Origin: Symbiodinium natans
Taxonomy: Eukaryota; Sar; Dinophyceae; Suessiales; Symbiodiniaceae
Length of the DNA stretch: 64,000 bases
Direction of reading: 5' to 3'
NCBI GenBank assembly: GCA_905221605.1
Contig: CAJNDS010002620.1
Span: 124,001 to 188,000 of the forward strand
A model generated the notes under the pieces. That model worked only from the letters and a program-made list of their open reading frames with translations, ran no database searches and was not told the DNA's origin. Every line of letters begins with the position of its first letter. The stretch's first letter is position 1. The translations under genes were made by a program, and so were the position numbers. Shown in pieces: positions 30,220 through 41,204 of the stretch.

Positions 30220-30918
30220 AGTTTGCAGGGAAGAGGGATGTAGAGGGCGCGGTCCAAGGCAGAAACTCCCGCTGTCTCTGCGGATCTCTGGCAGAGGTCG
30301 TGCTCGGACGTGAGATTCGCGCGCTTTTTGGCTCCCTAGGCCAGGACCAGCTTTAGGCTTCCCAGGCACAGGAGGAAGCAGACTCCCAGGAGCCCAGCCT
30401 GACAATCAAAACTGTTGGGAAGACACTCTTGTGGCACTTAAACGGGTCCTACAAAAGTTTTAAGTTTTAAGTTTTAAGAGACAAAGCATCCTCAACTGTA
30501 TACACAGCCCAGAGCTCCTCTTCAAGGCCTGAAAGAGAGCTTACAAGCCTGGCTTCCTAACCAAGGCGCCAAGAGGGCCAGCAGCTTTCCAGAAGTTTGT
30601 CGGCGCTGCACCGCCAGGGCTGCTGCCTTCAAAAGCTAGTAGCGGGGGTCTCTGTGAGGTGCCCGTTGCCGTTGTCGACTTGGACTTGGGCTTCGTGGGC
30701 TTACGGACAAACCTGAACCCTAAACCTTAGACCCTAAACCCTGAACCCTAAACCCTGAACCCTAAACTCCAAACCCTAAACCCTATATATGTAAACCCTG
30801 CAAGCTCAGCACGTGGCCTCGTGAGCGGCCCGCCTTGGGCTTGGATGTGGCGGCTCGGGGGGCTCGGTCAAAGGGCGCTGGCTGCTGGCAGTCCTCGCAA
30901 TTGGTTTTTTGTTCGAGG
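30220..30918 (-). CDS. Unrecognised gene segment, exons separated by telomere-like arrays
   Basis: Minus-strand stretches: 30918-30800 (EQKTNCEDCQQPAPFDRAPR, then SKPKAGRSRGHVLS), 30713-30542 (VRKPTKPKSKSTTATGTSQR, then GGAAPTNFWKAAGPLGALVR, stop TAA, so a C-terminal exon), and a separate one at 30333-30220 (KRANLTSEHDLCQRSAETAG, then VSALDRALYIPLPCKL). A CCCTAAA array lies between the first two (30714-30785). Lys/Pro/Ser-rich; family unknown. Confidence 0.5.
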
Positions 30919-31209
30919 GTTTAGGGTTTAGGATTTAGGGTTTTGAAGGGTTTAGGGTTTTGGGTTTTGGGTTTTGGTCTCCTCAGAATCAGATTTTAGG
31001 GAGCTGACGTGTGTCTACGACGAACCTGACGTGGATGGCGCAAGGAAGCCCAAAAAAGTAGCCCTGAAGCCCCAAAACCCCTAAAGCCCTACGCATAGGC
31101 CCAGTCTTGAGCTCCTGGGAAACTCCACCCCAGAGTTGTGGAGGGGCCGCTGGCGGAGGGGATGCGTGCCCAGGAAGGCCTCTTGAGCTTGAGGCTTCGC
31201 GGTTTGACT

Positions 31210-31556
31210 TTAAGGCTCGGGGCGCTTTGTTTCGCGACTTGTTAGTCTTTGTGGGCATGACGTTGGTGGATATCGTAACATTGCCGATCCCATGTGTACA
31301 ACGCTGCTTCAGCCCTCGGCTTCAGGGGCTTTCTAGGGCCGTTGACAGATCAGGGTTCCCTGAGCTCGGAGACCTGCAGGAGCGTCCGCGACGTCGCCGG
31401 ATCGCTGCTGAGGCGTGCGTGGCTGGCAGGGTCGAAGGCCGGGCTGTGAAAGACGTCGGAACCTTCCAGTTCGCAGGGTTTCGCGGCCAACCCTGTCAAG
31501 CCTAAACCCGAAACCCAAAAGCTGTGTAAGCAGGAGCGTGAGACCGTCTGTGACAT
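31210..31556 (-). CDS. Unrecognised exon(s)
   Basis: Minus frame 31480-31350 reads AAKPCELEGSDVFHSPAFDP, then SHARLSSDPATSRTLLQVSE. A basic minus frame about 31258-31200 (MPTKTNKSRNKAPRALKSNR) may be a following exon. The plus strand is also open across 31107-31505, so strand is not certain. 31560-32420 shows nothing I can support. Confidence 0.4.
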
Positions 31557-32423
31557 CCCAACACGTCAGCAAGGCCTGCGAGACAAACTGTGCATTCCGA
31601 GTTACGCCACAGCACAGCAGTGTTCAGGCGGAAGGGCACATAGGCCAGCAGCTGCCTTTTGCAACCCCTGCTGGATCAGCTCTACGACGACAGCTAGCAT
31701 GAGCAAAGGAGGTGGACAGGACGGCGAGGAAGCGAAGAGCTTGCAAGGGAGACTGCTTTCGTTTTTGGTGTAGGGCTATATATTAGGGTAAGGACTGATG
31801 AATCCTAGCGCCCAGAAAGAAAGATTGAGGGGACAGGGTGGGAGGGAGGTGGGGCACCAACGTAGCCTCTCTTGTGGGGGCTGCAAGTCGCCAACGATTG
31901 AAAAAAACATTTAGTAAAAGATACACTCGCAAGCTCAAGCAGCTTTCAACGCTCCCTGGGAGCCATCGATGCGGCCCAGGCTCAGGTGTCCCGTCGGGTC
32001 CTGGGAGTGTGCCAAAGGGGGGTGAAACTCGTGGAAAGCTCTGTCCAACTAACTAGTCGAAGCATGTCGCATCCGAGCATCGGAGTCGTTGAGGACATTG
32101 ACCCCCGGAAACCTCAAGCATCGATTCATAAGGGGCATCTCCGACAAGAAGAACTACATTGACATCGCCAAGCAGTTGCCAAGGGGCTTCTCGTGTTCCC
32201 GCCAGGCTAACAGCTGATCACGTCCATACGACAGCATGTCCTTCGACAAGTATCAGCCGAATCCGTAAGCTGCCTGCTTGCATGACTACTCGATGGAAAA
32301 CCCGCGTAGCTGTCCTGCATGCGCCGCACCTGCCTGTGAAATGTCCTCCTCAGTCCATCTGCAGAGCAGGCCCGGACCCTAAGCCTGAAATCCCTAACAC
32401 AAAAAACCCAAAGCCCTGTCACT

Positions 32424-32972
32424 CTAAACACCCAAACCCCAAACAGTCACCCCATAACTGCACCGCCAATAAGACCAGCGGCGTTCCTTTCGACTCCCCA
32501 CTTCTTGGTCGAGCAGAGATGCTTGCCCCAACCTCCTTCCAGAACGCTGTGCCTCCCAACCAGGCGACGCTGGTGGGGCTTGAGGTGTTGGGTCGGAGGC
32601 TGAGGTTTTGGTACGGCGCCGTTTGAGATCCGACTTTGGGAGCCGAGGCATAGTTTGGACTTGGGACGGGTTGCACGGTCCAAGGTTACACATCCCACTG
32701 TTCATGTGACGGCCACCGTGACGGTCACAAAGCTCCATGGGCACCTGGCCTGTGTCATCGAAACTGTCGGATAGATGCCTTAGTCGACGGACCACATCCT
32801 GTCGCCTCCTGCTCTTCATGGTTCTGAAATTCTGGGCTTCAAGGTCTAGCATTGTCAGACACTCGACCGCCGCGCCAGATGGATGCCTATAGGCAGACTT
32901 CAGACTGCGAGCGAGCGGCAGATTGAACACGAAGTTTGTCCAGGTGCCTGCCAGGCTCTCTCTCCTCCTCAT
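32424..32972 (-). CDS. Unrecognised gene, probably two exons
   Basis: Minus frame from MRRRESLAGTWTNFVFNLPL, through VECLTMLDLEAQNFRTMKSR and RRQDVVRRLRHLSDSFDDTG to about 32710, then a different frame with NYASAPKVGSQTAPYQNLSL and WLGGTAFWKEVGASISARPR down to about 32440. Among the stronger unknown coding regions; the first Met could be a true start. No family recognised. Confidence 0.55.
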   Translation of the reverse strand: MRRRESLAGTWTNFVFNLPLARSLKSAYRHPSGAAVECLTMLDLEAQNFRTMKSRRRQDVVRRLRHLSDSFDDTGQVPMELCDRHGGRHMNSGMCNLGPCNPSQVQTMPRLPKSDLKRRRTKTSASDPTPQAPPASPGWEAQRSGRRLGQASLLDQEVGSRKERRWSYWRCSYGVTVWGLGV

Positions 32973-32994
32973 CTGCTAGCAGGCAAGGTGGTGA

Positions 32995-33190
32995 AGCCAA
33001 TATCTATCCTTTTTCCTTTGTCTCTGTATGTCTTCCGTTATGTCTCTCTTAACTCATTCCTTTATTTCCTCTTCTTCATTCTTCATCTATCATTTCGTTA
33101 TTTGTGTTCTGCTTTATAGGCCTTGCGTAGTTCTTTATGTATGCATTTCTTCATTTAGCTATTTCGCTGTTCGTTCGTTATTTCTTTCGT
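32995..33190. repeat. Polypyrimidine (TTC/TTAT)-rich tract
   Basis: T-rich tract with TTTC and TTCATT motifs on the plus strand. No gene. Confidence 0.7.
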
Positions 33191-33331
33191 CCTAGCCGTT
33201 GAAGCTTCAGCGCCACAACTGGACAACCTCTATCTTCTGGACGTGTATGGGGTGCCGCTTGCCACACTTGACCTCTTCTCCACCTGCCCACTTGCCCCAC
33301 TCTTCTTGTATGACTTCGCTCTCTCCCGAGC

Positions 33332-33708
33332 CTATTCACTCTCGATGGCTGAGTGTTGGATTCGTGCCCCTTCGACGCCTTCGCCCCCAAAAGTGTCAAT
33401 GTGGACGATGGTATTTTGCATCTCGCGGGCATAGGTGCTGAATCGGATCCTAGCACGAGCCAAGACGTCCAGTGCAACAGCTTCTTCTCAGGAGCATTGC
33501 TCCCAGATTCCAGTGGCTTCCGCTTCCAAAAGCCGAGGCTCATATTGACGTCCACGCACGTCGGGTGGAAGATGCGCGGCCCGCAGGATACGTTCAGCAA
33601 GGGGGTCATCGATCCCCAGAGGGGCTGCTCCGGGGAGAGCCTCGAAAGACCTTGGTATGATGAAGCGTTCTTGGCCACCCAAGGCTTCGAATCTGCCTTT
33701 TCACACCC
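33332..33708 (-). CDS. Unrecognised coding region interrupted by one in-frame TGA
   Basis: One minus frame reads GRFEALGGQERFIIPRSFEA, LGIDDPLAERILRAAHLPPD, LLEAEATGIWEQCS, then TGA (33488-33490), then EEAVALDVLARARIRFSTYA and MQNTIVHIDTFGGEGVEGAR to TAG 33332-33334. Both sides look equally coding. The TGA could be a disabling mutation, an exon edge or a recoded codon; I see no SECIS downstream, so a decayed gene is as likely as a live one. Confidence 0.45.
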
Positions 33709-34020
33709 ACAGAGCGCAAAAGTAAGGTTATTTCAATCCTAGAATCATATGTCAAGAACCGACATGTCCTGACACCCCGTGCAGGCACCACATGGCAGCA
33801 AGGACAGGCTCGCTTCTTTTTTTGCCTATTTTCTATCAAGCTTCGAAGAGGATGGGCGCCATTCTCGGAGAAAGAGGGTGCTCTCGGAGGAACCGTATCC
33901 AGGAGTCAGGGAGATAGAAGTGGCGCCTCCTCGGGAGGACTCATATTCAGCTCTTGTGCTTTGCCATGCAATTGCTGACATCTACACAGGCTGAGAATGA
34001 GAACTCATGGATGTCTCCAA

Positions 34021-34444
34021 CTACCATGTTGACAACTCACACGAATGCGAGGACGAAGTGGCTTTTCGCTGAGACCTCTGAGTCTGAGGTTGACGCATCC
34101 AGAACTGAGGTCCCGGGAAAGCGAAGCCAGGATCTTCCCAGTGCTTCCCCTGGTTTTGGGGGTCGAGGGTGCCCTTCAGTGCCCTGTCTGTTCCTTGCTC
34201 CACACCTCGTGCCACAGATAAAGCTGCATCCCTCTTCGACTTTGCGATGCCATGCAAGGCCAGCTGTTGTGTAGGTGCTTAGACTTCTGCGTTGGGAAGA
34301 TGCCCATTCGACAAAACACTCTACAACAAACATGCACATGCTACAACTAAATCCAGCAGAGGGCAACACGCTGTCAAACCTCAATGCTTTGTAAGCAACA
34401 CCGGTTCCCCCCAACGCCTCCTCGAAGCGAGCTGTTGCAGCCAC
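34021..34444 (-). CDS. Unrecognised gene segment, two exons
   Basis: Minus frame 34444-34260 starts MAATARFEEALGGTGVAYKA then LRFDSVLPSAG. A second frame 34257-34021 reads AKSKRDAALSVARGVEQGTD, then NQGKHWEDPGFAFPGPQFW. The frame change implies a small intron near 34260. Function unknown. Confidence 0.45.
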
Positions 34445-34724
34445 TGTGGCCCGTAGCTCTGCCAGGACATCGGCGCCTTGGAGGCTTCGAGGTCCAGTGA
34501 GAAAAGCGCAGGTTTGGGGGGCTTAGGCGAAACTAGTCCTTATGCGATCTGGAGTTGTTTCTCGAAAATATCAACCTTGTAGCAGGGTCGCCCGGTTTTA
34601 AGCGGCCGTGGAGCAGAGGAAGTTGGACACAACCACCACTGGCTCCTGTCAAGAGGGGTTTAGGCTTCAAGAAGAGGAGCTGGCGCAAACTTGTGCGCCC
34701 TGGTGGTTGGGAGGACTCACGCGC

Positions 34725-35510
34725 ATGGGCGGCTTCGCAATGCTTCATGTTCATGGCGATCCTCGTCCGCACCGAGGCGCAGTATCTGGACATCAGCCTC
34801 CTTGAAGCCTGACTTAACCAATTCCGAATTGCCAGGTCTGTTTCTACGCGGCGCCGATGGCCTAGGCCAGCGTAGCTCTACATGTTTTCGTCGCCTCGTT
34901 GCACAAGGTCAAGATCTCCGATCCTTGCCGAGAGGCAGCACAGCTCACCTTCCGGTTGCACGTCCTTCGGTCGGCAACAGTAGCTTTGAGCAGGATGTGA
35001 GTCGATCTTGGCCGAACCATTGTGCAGACTAGTTGCGCAGAATTGCTGGTAGCTACTGTAGAGCTTCAGTGAGTGTTGTTGCAGGGGATAGCTTTTGCTT
35101 CGCAGGCTCAGCTGCAGACAAACATACTTGATGCTTCTATGATTGGCGCTGCCAAAGAGCACTGCTTCACGGCTACCCCTAACCCCTACAAGCCCTGTCT
35201 GGCTCCTCGCCAAGCTGCTTCGCAGCCACATGAAGGAACGGCCAGAAGCGGAGCATGGCCAGAACATGGCCATTTGTGTTTAGGGTTTACTACAACGTAG
35301 TAGCTTCTGTCTCGAAGAAGCGACATGGCAAGTAATTGTCCACCCAGATAGGGTTTCGATGCAGTCCCTTCCATCGCCGGTCTCACATGCAAGGGCTTGG
35401 TTACACATCATCTGCGCGAGAAACAGTTTAGGGTTTAGGAGTTTTTCCCCTGCCCAAGCTCCAGAGGTGACAGGATGACAGAATTCTGATGCAAGAAAGT
35501 TCGAAACCAC
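34725..35510 (-). CDS. Unrecognised gene segment, several exons
   Basis: Minus stretches in order: 35510-35285 (MVSNFLASEFCHPVTSGAWA, then ALACETGDGRDCIETLSGWT, frame ending in a telomere-like unit), 35150-34880 (KYVCLQLSLRSKSYPLQQHS, then SYCCRPKDVQPEGELCCLSA), and 34815-34725 (KEADVQILRLGADEDRHEHE, ending at TGA). Order and strand fit one or two genes; exon ends uncertain. Confidence 0.4.
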
Positions 35511-35681
35511 CTGCGCGCTGCTTCCTCACAAGATTTTGCGTCAGCGGGTGTTATCGCTCTGCTTGGGCAGGAAACTGCTCACGAATCATCTTAGGAGGCC
35601 TTGTGGGCCCTTTTCCGGTGTGTTCTGGGAGCAGTCCTTATAGCTGAGGGCCTGCTCCTACTTCACCAAAAAGCCCTATGG

Positions 35682-35790
35682 GGCGCATAAATCATCCTGG
35701 GCTGGCCGTAAACTTCTCTTCCGCTCCTCGGGCCGTACTGGCCGGGCTGCCAGCTCCCGCAGCCTTAGCCAGCAAAGGGCCCGGCCAGCC
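35682..35790 (-). CDS. C-terminal exon, arginine-rich, unrecognised
   Basis: Minus frame GRALCWLRLRELAARPVRPE then ERKRSLRPAQDDLCAP and TAG. Helical, basic, typical of a real protein end. 35800-36300 shows no supported gene. Confidence 0.45.
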
Positions 35791-36305
35791 ACAACTGGCA
35801 ACTTCAGAAGTGATACATACACATAAAGGCTGGAACGTGTCCTACACACATGGACATGTGCAACTAGTTCGCGATACTTGTTAAAATGTATTGTACTGCC
35901 TTACCACACGACATACATACACATATTTTGGTTGAAGCCGTAGGTCATTCATCAGACTGGACACTCTGGGTGTGAGGCTTGCTATGGATCTCGTCTTTGC
36001 GAATGCGCTGCCTCAGCGCGAGACGGGGGTGGTGTGGGGTGGCTCTGTGAGAGGGCTCGTGGGTTTAGGGTGGGTAATTATAATGATGTCACAGCCGACA
36101 TATGGCGTAGCATGGCGGGCCATTGCTTGGACTTGAATGGACTTTGCACTCGTTCATCTACATGCACAGGAGGCATGGATACATCACCCTGAAGCTAAAG
36201 TGAGGGACCTACAAAGATGGCACCTGTGCATGTTTGTGGACGCTTCCTGAGGTGGAACGACGTGGAAAGCACTAGCACGCCAGCTCTCACAAGGTGTCTC
36301 ATGCT

Positions 36306-36575
36306 TCATGCACCACGAAAGGTTGCCCAAAGATGTTTTGAAAGCTCGAGGTTGAAGCTGCAAACAAATGGGACGTCTGAGCTTGCAGGCTCGTTCTTCA
36401 GCCCTTCTGTCAGGACAGCCATCGCGGATTCCTGGCTGAATACAGAATATATGTATGTGTATATGTATACGTAGATGTAGATGTAGATGAACATGTATAT
36501 GTACATGTAAAGGTATATGTATAGGTATATGTATCTTTGTACATCTACATCAAAAAGATACACATGTATAAACAT
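36306..36575 (-). CDS. Short exon (36306-36440) followed by an ATGTAT microsatellite
   Basis: Minus frame ESAMAVLTEGLKNEPASSDV then FVCSFNLELSKHLWATFRGA ends in a stop at 36306. 36440-36575 is an ATGTAT/TAGATG microsatellite, whose Tyr/Ile-rich translation is an artefact. Family unknown. Confidence 0.4.
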   Translation of the reverse strand: MFIHVYLFDVDVQRYIYLYIYLYMYIYMFIYIYIYVYIYTYIYSVFSQESAMAVLTEGLKNEPASSDVPFVCSFNLELSKHLWATFRGA

Positions 36576-36849
36576 AGTCGTCCTGTCTAGACGTTCCGGG
36601 CCTGGAGGGTTTGTAGAGCTTGCGGGGCTCATAGGGTTTTTTGGGCTTAGAGTTGGGGGGCGGAAGGAAGGCAGCTGCTCCTGCGATCTGCATGCAAGGC
36701 TTAGGGGACAAAGGTGTGTCGAACGCCTTTTTAGCATCGGGTCTTAGTTGGCGACCTCTTTCTTAGCCACTACTTATCTCCCGCATGCTCCCTCTTAAGC
36801 CGCCGCTTCACTTGTGAGGAAGTCCGCCACTCATGCCTCTGATCCAGGC

Positions 36850-37015
36850 TGGCCCGAACAGTGGGGCCTCACCCCCTGCGGGTTTCTGCAAACCCTAAGA
36901 GTGGCGTCCCTTCGTGATACGGTTGTTGGTCCCTGGGCTGCCGTTTCCAGGCATGCTGTTGCCCACCGAAGTGGCTCAGCTGTTCCACCTCATCGTGCAT
37001 CGCGGTCGGCCCGAA
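36850..37015 (-). CDS. Possible exon with GTGAGG donor
   Basis: Minus frame AFGPTAMHDEVEQLSHFGGQ, then HAWKRQPRDQQPYHEGTPLL and GFAETRR followed by GTGAGG. The plus strand is also open and coding-like here (GMLLPTEVAQLFHLIVHRGR), so strand is uncertain. Confidence 0.35.
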
Positions 37016-37261
37016 CGCTCTGAGAATACATGCTACCATTATACTACCATATCACATATACTACTGCCCGTCTTTACTCTCACGCTATTCTACCACCATA
37101 TCACTACATCATCTCGTATTGTGTTACTTTGTGGGGTTTCCTACATTAGGGGTACCTTGTTGGGGGTTCTTATGCTAACGGAATCCTAGTATTTGGGGAT
37201 CTATATTGGAGGGGGTCCCCTATGTTCGTGAAACCCTCCCAGGTGTCTCAGAGCAGCTCGA

Positions 37262-37372
37262 GAACCCTAAACCCTAAACGCCCTAAACCCTAAACCCTAA
37301 ACCCTCAACCCTGAACCCTAAACCCTAAACCCTAAACCCTGAACCCTAAACCCTAAACCCTAAGCCCTAGAA
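37262..37372. repeat. Telomere-like array (CCCTAAA)n
   Basis: About fourteen units with a few CCCTGAA/CCCTCAA variants, adjoining a minus-strand exon candidate. Confidence 0.93.
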
Positions 37373-37374
37373 GT

Positions 37375-37470
37375 GCATGAGGTCTGCAGTCTGCCTGCTT
37401 GCTGAAGGTCAAGTTCTGCGCCTTCTGGAGCTCGACCATCTCCTGATGGGTATCGGGGGCTTGGTAGGGT
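37375..37470 (-). CDS. Small helical exon, unrecognised
   Basis: Minus frame DTHQEMVELQKAQNLTFSKQ then ADCRPHALL, between a telomere-like array and degenerate GGGTTT-rich DNA. Exon ends not fixed. Confidence 0.4.
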
Positions 37471-37585
37471 TTGGGGTTTAGGAGGGCTTAGGGCTTAGGA
37501 GGGTTGAGGAGGGTTTCGGAGGGTCTAGGAGGCTTTGGGGTGTAGGGCTCAGGGGAGGGTCTGGGGATGTTTGGGTGGGGATGCT

Positions 37586-37690
37586 TGGGGTTCTCTACAC
37601 CTCGATTTCCAGCGAGAAGCCTCCAACCGTAAAGCCGAAACTTGGAGTTCTCGACACCTCAATTCCAGAGAGAAGCCTCCACCCGATGCC
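37586..37690. repeat. Degenerate tandem duplication, unit about 57 bp
   Basis: GGGTTCTCTACACCTCGATT...GAGAAGCCTCCAACC is repeated as GAGTTCTCGACACCTCAATT...GAGAAGCCTCCACCC. Minus-strand frames EAQRLHDLEIGRHRVEASL and LEASRWKSR end at the same GAG|GTGT position in both copies, as if an exon-intron junction was duplicated. Confidence 0.6.
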
Positions 37691-37759
37691 GTCCGATCTC
37701 CAAGTCGTGGAGTCGCTGCGCCTCGCACGCAATTTAGGGTTTAGGGTTTAGGGTTTAAC

Positions 37760-38190
37760 CTGGGGGATTTTAAAGGTTCACCTTTGGGATTACAAGGGGA
37801 TTCTACTACCCCAAAAAGGTCAAAGGTTACCTACTCTACTACTAGGTTATCGCAGATGTGATATCATACATAAGTTATGATGTAGAATATCATGACACTA
37901 TGGGGTACTATAAGATAATGTAGTACGACATCATCTGATATACTGATACGCGATATGCTCTAATAGGTGATCATATGAGATAGTATGATAGAATAGGCAC
38001 GGGGTCTTGGTCTTTGGCGGTTGAGGGTTTGGGGTTTGGGGCTGCGAGTCTCGTGCCCTGCGATTGATCCACGCACCAGGATTCTTCGCTAGAGTATACC
38101 TGGACACTAGACTATCATACATATATATATATATATATACATATGTATATCTCTATTTGTTTATGTTTATATTACATTATATCCTCCCTC
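37760..38190. other. AT-rich unassigned DNA
   Basis: GATATCAT/TATGAT-rich DNA (37850-37990) with a (TA)n tract at about 38121-38140. No gene seen. Confidence 0.6.
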
Positions 38191-38191
38191 C

Positions 38192-38760
38192 TTGGCCGAG
38201 GAAGAACCAGCCGCTCATGGCGGTGACTTCCACCAAAGTACATCCCCACTGTGGACCCTCCAAGATCTCGTGACTCACGGAAGCTTCTTCATGTTCCCGA
38301 GTTCGATTGCACAAGCTGCAGCCGAAAAAGTAGATTGTTCATGTGCATGTCTTGTTCTGCGGAGCACAGATACACACATAAGCTACTGCACGCTCGACCT
38401 GCAGGCTGATCAGCTCCCTCAGTTCAGTGTGGGTACGTGCCGTGCCTGACTGCCCATGTCAGCTTCGATGCGCTCCATGCGAAAGGAAATCTCCTGGATG
38501 CAGCTGGCGAATGTCTCTGCGTTTCCAAGGAGTAGTTAAGGCAATCACCACTGACACTGAGTCAAGCGTTTCCATGTCTCTCACTTTGGAAGCTCCATTC
38601 GTCGCTCGCCTCCCTCCTTTGAGAGAGAAAGCACACATGCAGTGGAGCGCTCACACATGGGAGGCCCAAGCGGATGACGCAAATTATACAGCACAACCTG
38701 TAGGCATCCCCATTCCTAATGATTTTTGCACCTCAAGGCCCAAGATGAAGGTCCGCAACC
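38192..38760 (+). CDS. Unrecognised plus-strand gene, two exons
   Basis: Plus frame MAEEEPAAHGGDFHQSTSPL, then WTLQDLVTHGSFFMFPSSIA and TLDLQADQLPQFS (to about 38430, followed by GTGGGT as possible donor). Then another plus frame from about 38505 with MSLRFQGVVKAITTDTESSV, LTLEAPFVARLPPLREKAHM and EAQADDANYTAQPVGIPIPN to about 38755. One of few places where the plus strand reads better, although parts are also open on the minus strand. Ends at a CCCTAAA cluster. Function unknown. Confidence 0.45.
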
Positions 38761-40190
38761 TAAACCTAAACCCTACACCCTAAATCCTAAACCCTAAACC
38801 CAGCTACCCAGCTCCCGTGAAAAACGTAAGGGCTCCGGGACACCTTGGCCGTGGCCTGCCTTTCCGCAGGCCCACGTAGCCAACGAATTTGTACATACAG
38901 TTCTGAGGGCCGCATTGATGGCGCTTCTTTCCGAGACCCTGGCATTGTTATATTCGCATATTTGTATGTTGTTCTGTTAATATATGTTTATTCGTATAGG
39001 TTTTTGTATTTGTATATGTGTATACCATTACATGCTCTATGACTCTATTATTCTAGTCTTCAATTCTTTTCTTCTTGTATTCGTATAGTCTGATTTTCTT
39101 CGATTCTGCTTATGTGCTATTCTTCTGTTCTTTTCTTCTTTTCTTCTCCTCTTCTCCTCTTCTTCTCTATATGCCACCATTATGCTAGTCTATTCTTCTA
39201 CTCTTCTATTACTCTATATGACTGTGATCCTCCATTCCTCCATTCCTCGATTCCTCGATTCCTCTATTCCTCTATTACTCTGTTACTCTGCTACTCTACT
39301 ACTCTATTTCTCCAGTACTCCATGACTCACTACTCGAAAACTCGCTCATGATTACTGGATATATATATATATACATTTATTCCATGACTACGTGATTCTA
39401 TTCTTGGCTTGACAGGCCAAGTCTCAACCCTCAGCCGACTGTGAAACTGTGAGTAGTCTGACGACTATGGACATTGACAAAAATTCTCTCAGGACGCTGT
39501 CCCACTGGCAGGCCGGGTGGATGACTCTGGCAATGCTCTGAAGCCAGCTGGGACAGAGCGCCAAATCCCCCAAACCCCCAAACCCTAAACCCTAAACCCT
39601 AAAACCTAAACCCTAAACCCTAAACCCTGCGAAGCTTTCCCTGGGCACGGCGATCTTTGCCACCAGGCTCATGGATCGAGAGTGCCACTCCCGAGGTCTG
39701 AGATGGAACATGGACCATCCATGTCAAACACGTAGCAGTATCAAGTCAACAAGGGCTCGATGGCCATAATGTTAGCCAGTACTCCTCATGTGGGATTCTA
39801 TGTAGGGAGCAAGGTGCCCTGAGCAGCAGGGGTGTACCTCGTCGGCCCATGGACCATGAGAACGTGCACATTGCCTCCTCACGCCCGCAGTCACTTCCTG
39901 GGCTCTGAAACACCAAGCTTTAAGCTTTGGGGGTCAGGCCTTCCTAAACCCTAAACCCTAGAACCCTGAGTTCGGGAAAGCTTGGGGCTCCCATTCGCCA
40001 GGGCACATCAGCTTGACGGAGGCCATCGTTTGGTCCGGGTACATCACCTCCACCTGGCTAAACTGCTAAACTATCTAGGCGCTTTCGGCTTTTCCTCGGT
40101 GTAGTCCTTAGGGTTTAGAGTGGCCATAAATCGACCCCCCCCCCCCCCCCCTCTCTGGTCTGTTCTGGGTGGAAAACTGCAGGTGGGTCC
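38760..40190. other. Repeat-rich, unassigned stretch
   Basis: Telomere-like clusters at 38758-38800 and 39572-39630, AT-rich TATTTGTATATG DNA at 38945-39030, a CTATTC/TTCTTC pyrimidine tract at 39055-39330, (AT)n at 39358-39374 and poly-C at 40136-40151. A minus frame at 39640-39700 (MSLVAKIAVPRESFAG) next to an array may be a small exon. Confidence 0.55.
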
Positions 40191-40191
40191 T

Positions 40192-40395
40192 TCAAACTTC
40201 AGAACATGCTCGAAATAAGGTTCTCTTTAACCCACCACATAGAAAATTCTCAAGGTCCGACCTATGGGCGGTTGCAACACTTTGTGCCCAACATTCGGCC
40301 TGCTTGACTCGAGGCACAGCCTTCATCACCGGCTCCTCAACAGTGAGGGGAACGGGTTTAAGGAGGAGGCTTCTGTGCTGAGGCAACAGTACCAT
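40192..40395 (-). CDS. Unrecognised exon
   Basis: Minus frame KPVPLTVEEPVMKAVPRVKQ, then AECWAQSVATAHRSDLENFL and GGLKRTLFRACSEV to a stop, with good protein texture. A hydrophobic minus frame at 40475-40765 (MLWACLGFVWAGIKRGCLGS) is weaker. Confidence 0.42.
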   Translation of the reverse strand: MVLLPQHRSLLLKPVPLTVEEPVMKAVPRVKQAECWAQSVATAHRSDLENFLCGGLKRTLFRACSEV

Positions 40396-40799
40396 GGGTC
40401 AAAGGTTCTCTATTCTGCACCCCTCAACCCTAAACCTTAAAAGGGCAAAACAAATTTACTGCTAAGTCAATTAGCTAAGCGAGGCTTGAGCACCGCCCCT
40501 GGCTCAGCAGACCCGGATACCGTGTCGTATGAATTCTACATGTCGCCACTTGGAAATACAGGGCGTATGGTAAATAACTGCCCAAGGCATGTATTTGAGA
40601 TTGAAGGGAGATGCAATGCCAGTGAAGCACTTTGAGATAAAAGCTGTGGAAAGAAGTGGTCAACACCTGCATGGGTAGCATAGCAGAACTGCCGTAGATG
40701 CCTAAACTCCCCAAACACCCTCGCTTGATTCCGGCCCAGACAAACCCTAAACAAGCCCAAAGCAAAACTTGCGGAGTGTTGAGAGCTTTGGGACTTTTA

Positions 40800-41200
40800 A
40801 GCCGTACCCTAAACCCTAAACCCTAAACCCTAAACCCTGGCTTGAGGCTTAACGAAAAGCTTCAGGGTTGGGGGATGCACACACAGCCGCCCACCCTGGA
40901 GCGGAAGAGCGGGAAGAGCAGCAAGGCAAAGAAGATGCCAAGCAAGCATGCCTCATGGTTTTAGGGTTTAGGGTTTAGGGTTTAGGATTTAGGTTTAGGT
41001 TTTGGCTGGGGGAGAGAACGACTGCAATGAACGGTGCCTTCGTATACTCACTTCACTATGATACTATTGTCACGGGGCAGTGAGAATACAAATACAAGCC
41101 CCGTCAAATCAAAACAATAAATGCTAATAATTTGCCGGGCCAATACTAGTGTTTCCTTAAGGGCCCGGGATATCCGCCGACCCCAGCTGGAGCGGGGGCG
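40800..41200. other. Telomere-like clusters and unassigned DNA
   Basis: CCCTAAA at 40808-40839 and TTTAGGG at 40960-41000. No gene seen. Confidence 0.6.
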
Positions 41201-41204
41201 GCGT

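Noticed and set aside
33485-33492. TGA at 33488-33490 as a second selenocysteine codon
   Set aside because: No C-x-x-U or U-x-x-C family motif recognised and no SECIS-like core found in the following minus-strand sequence.
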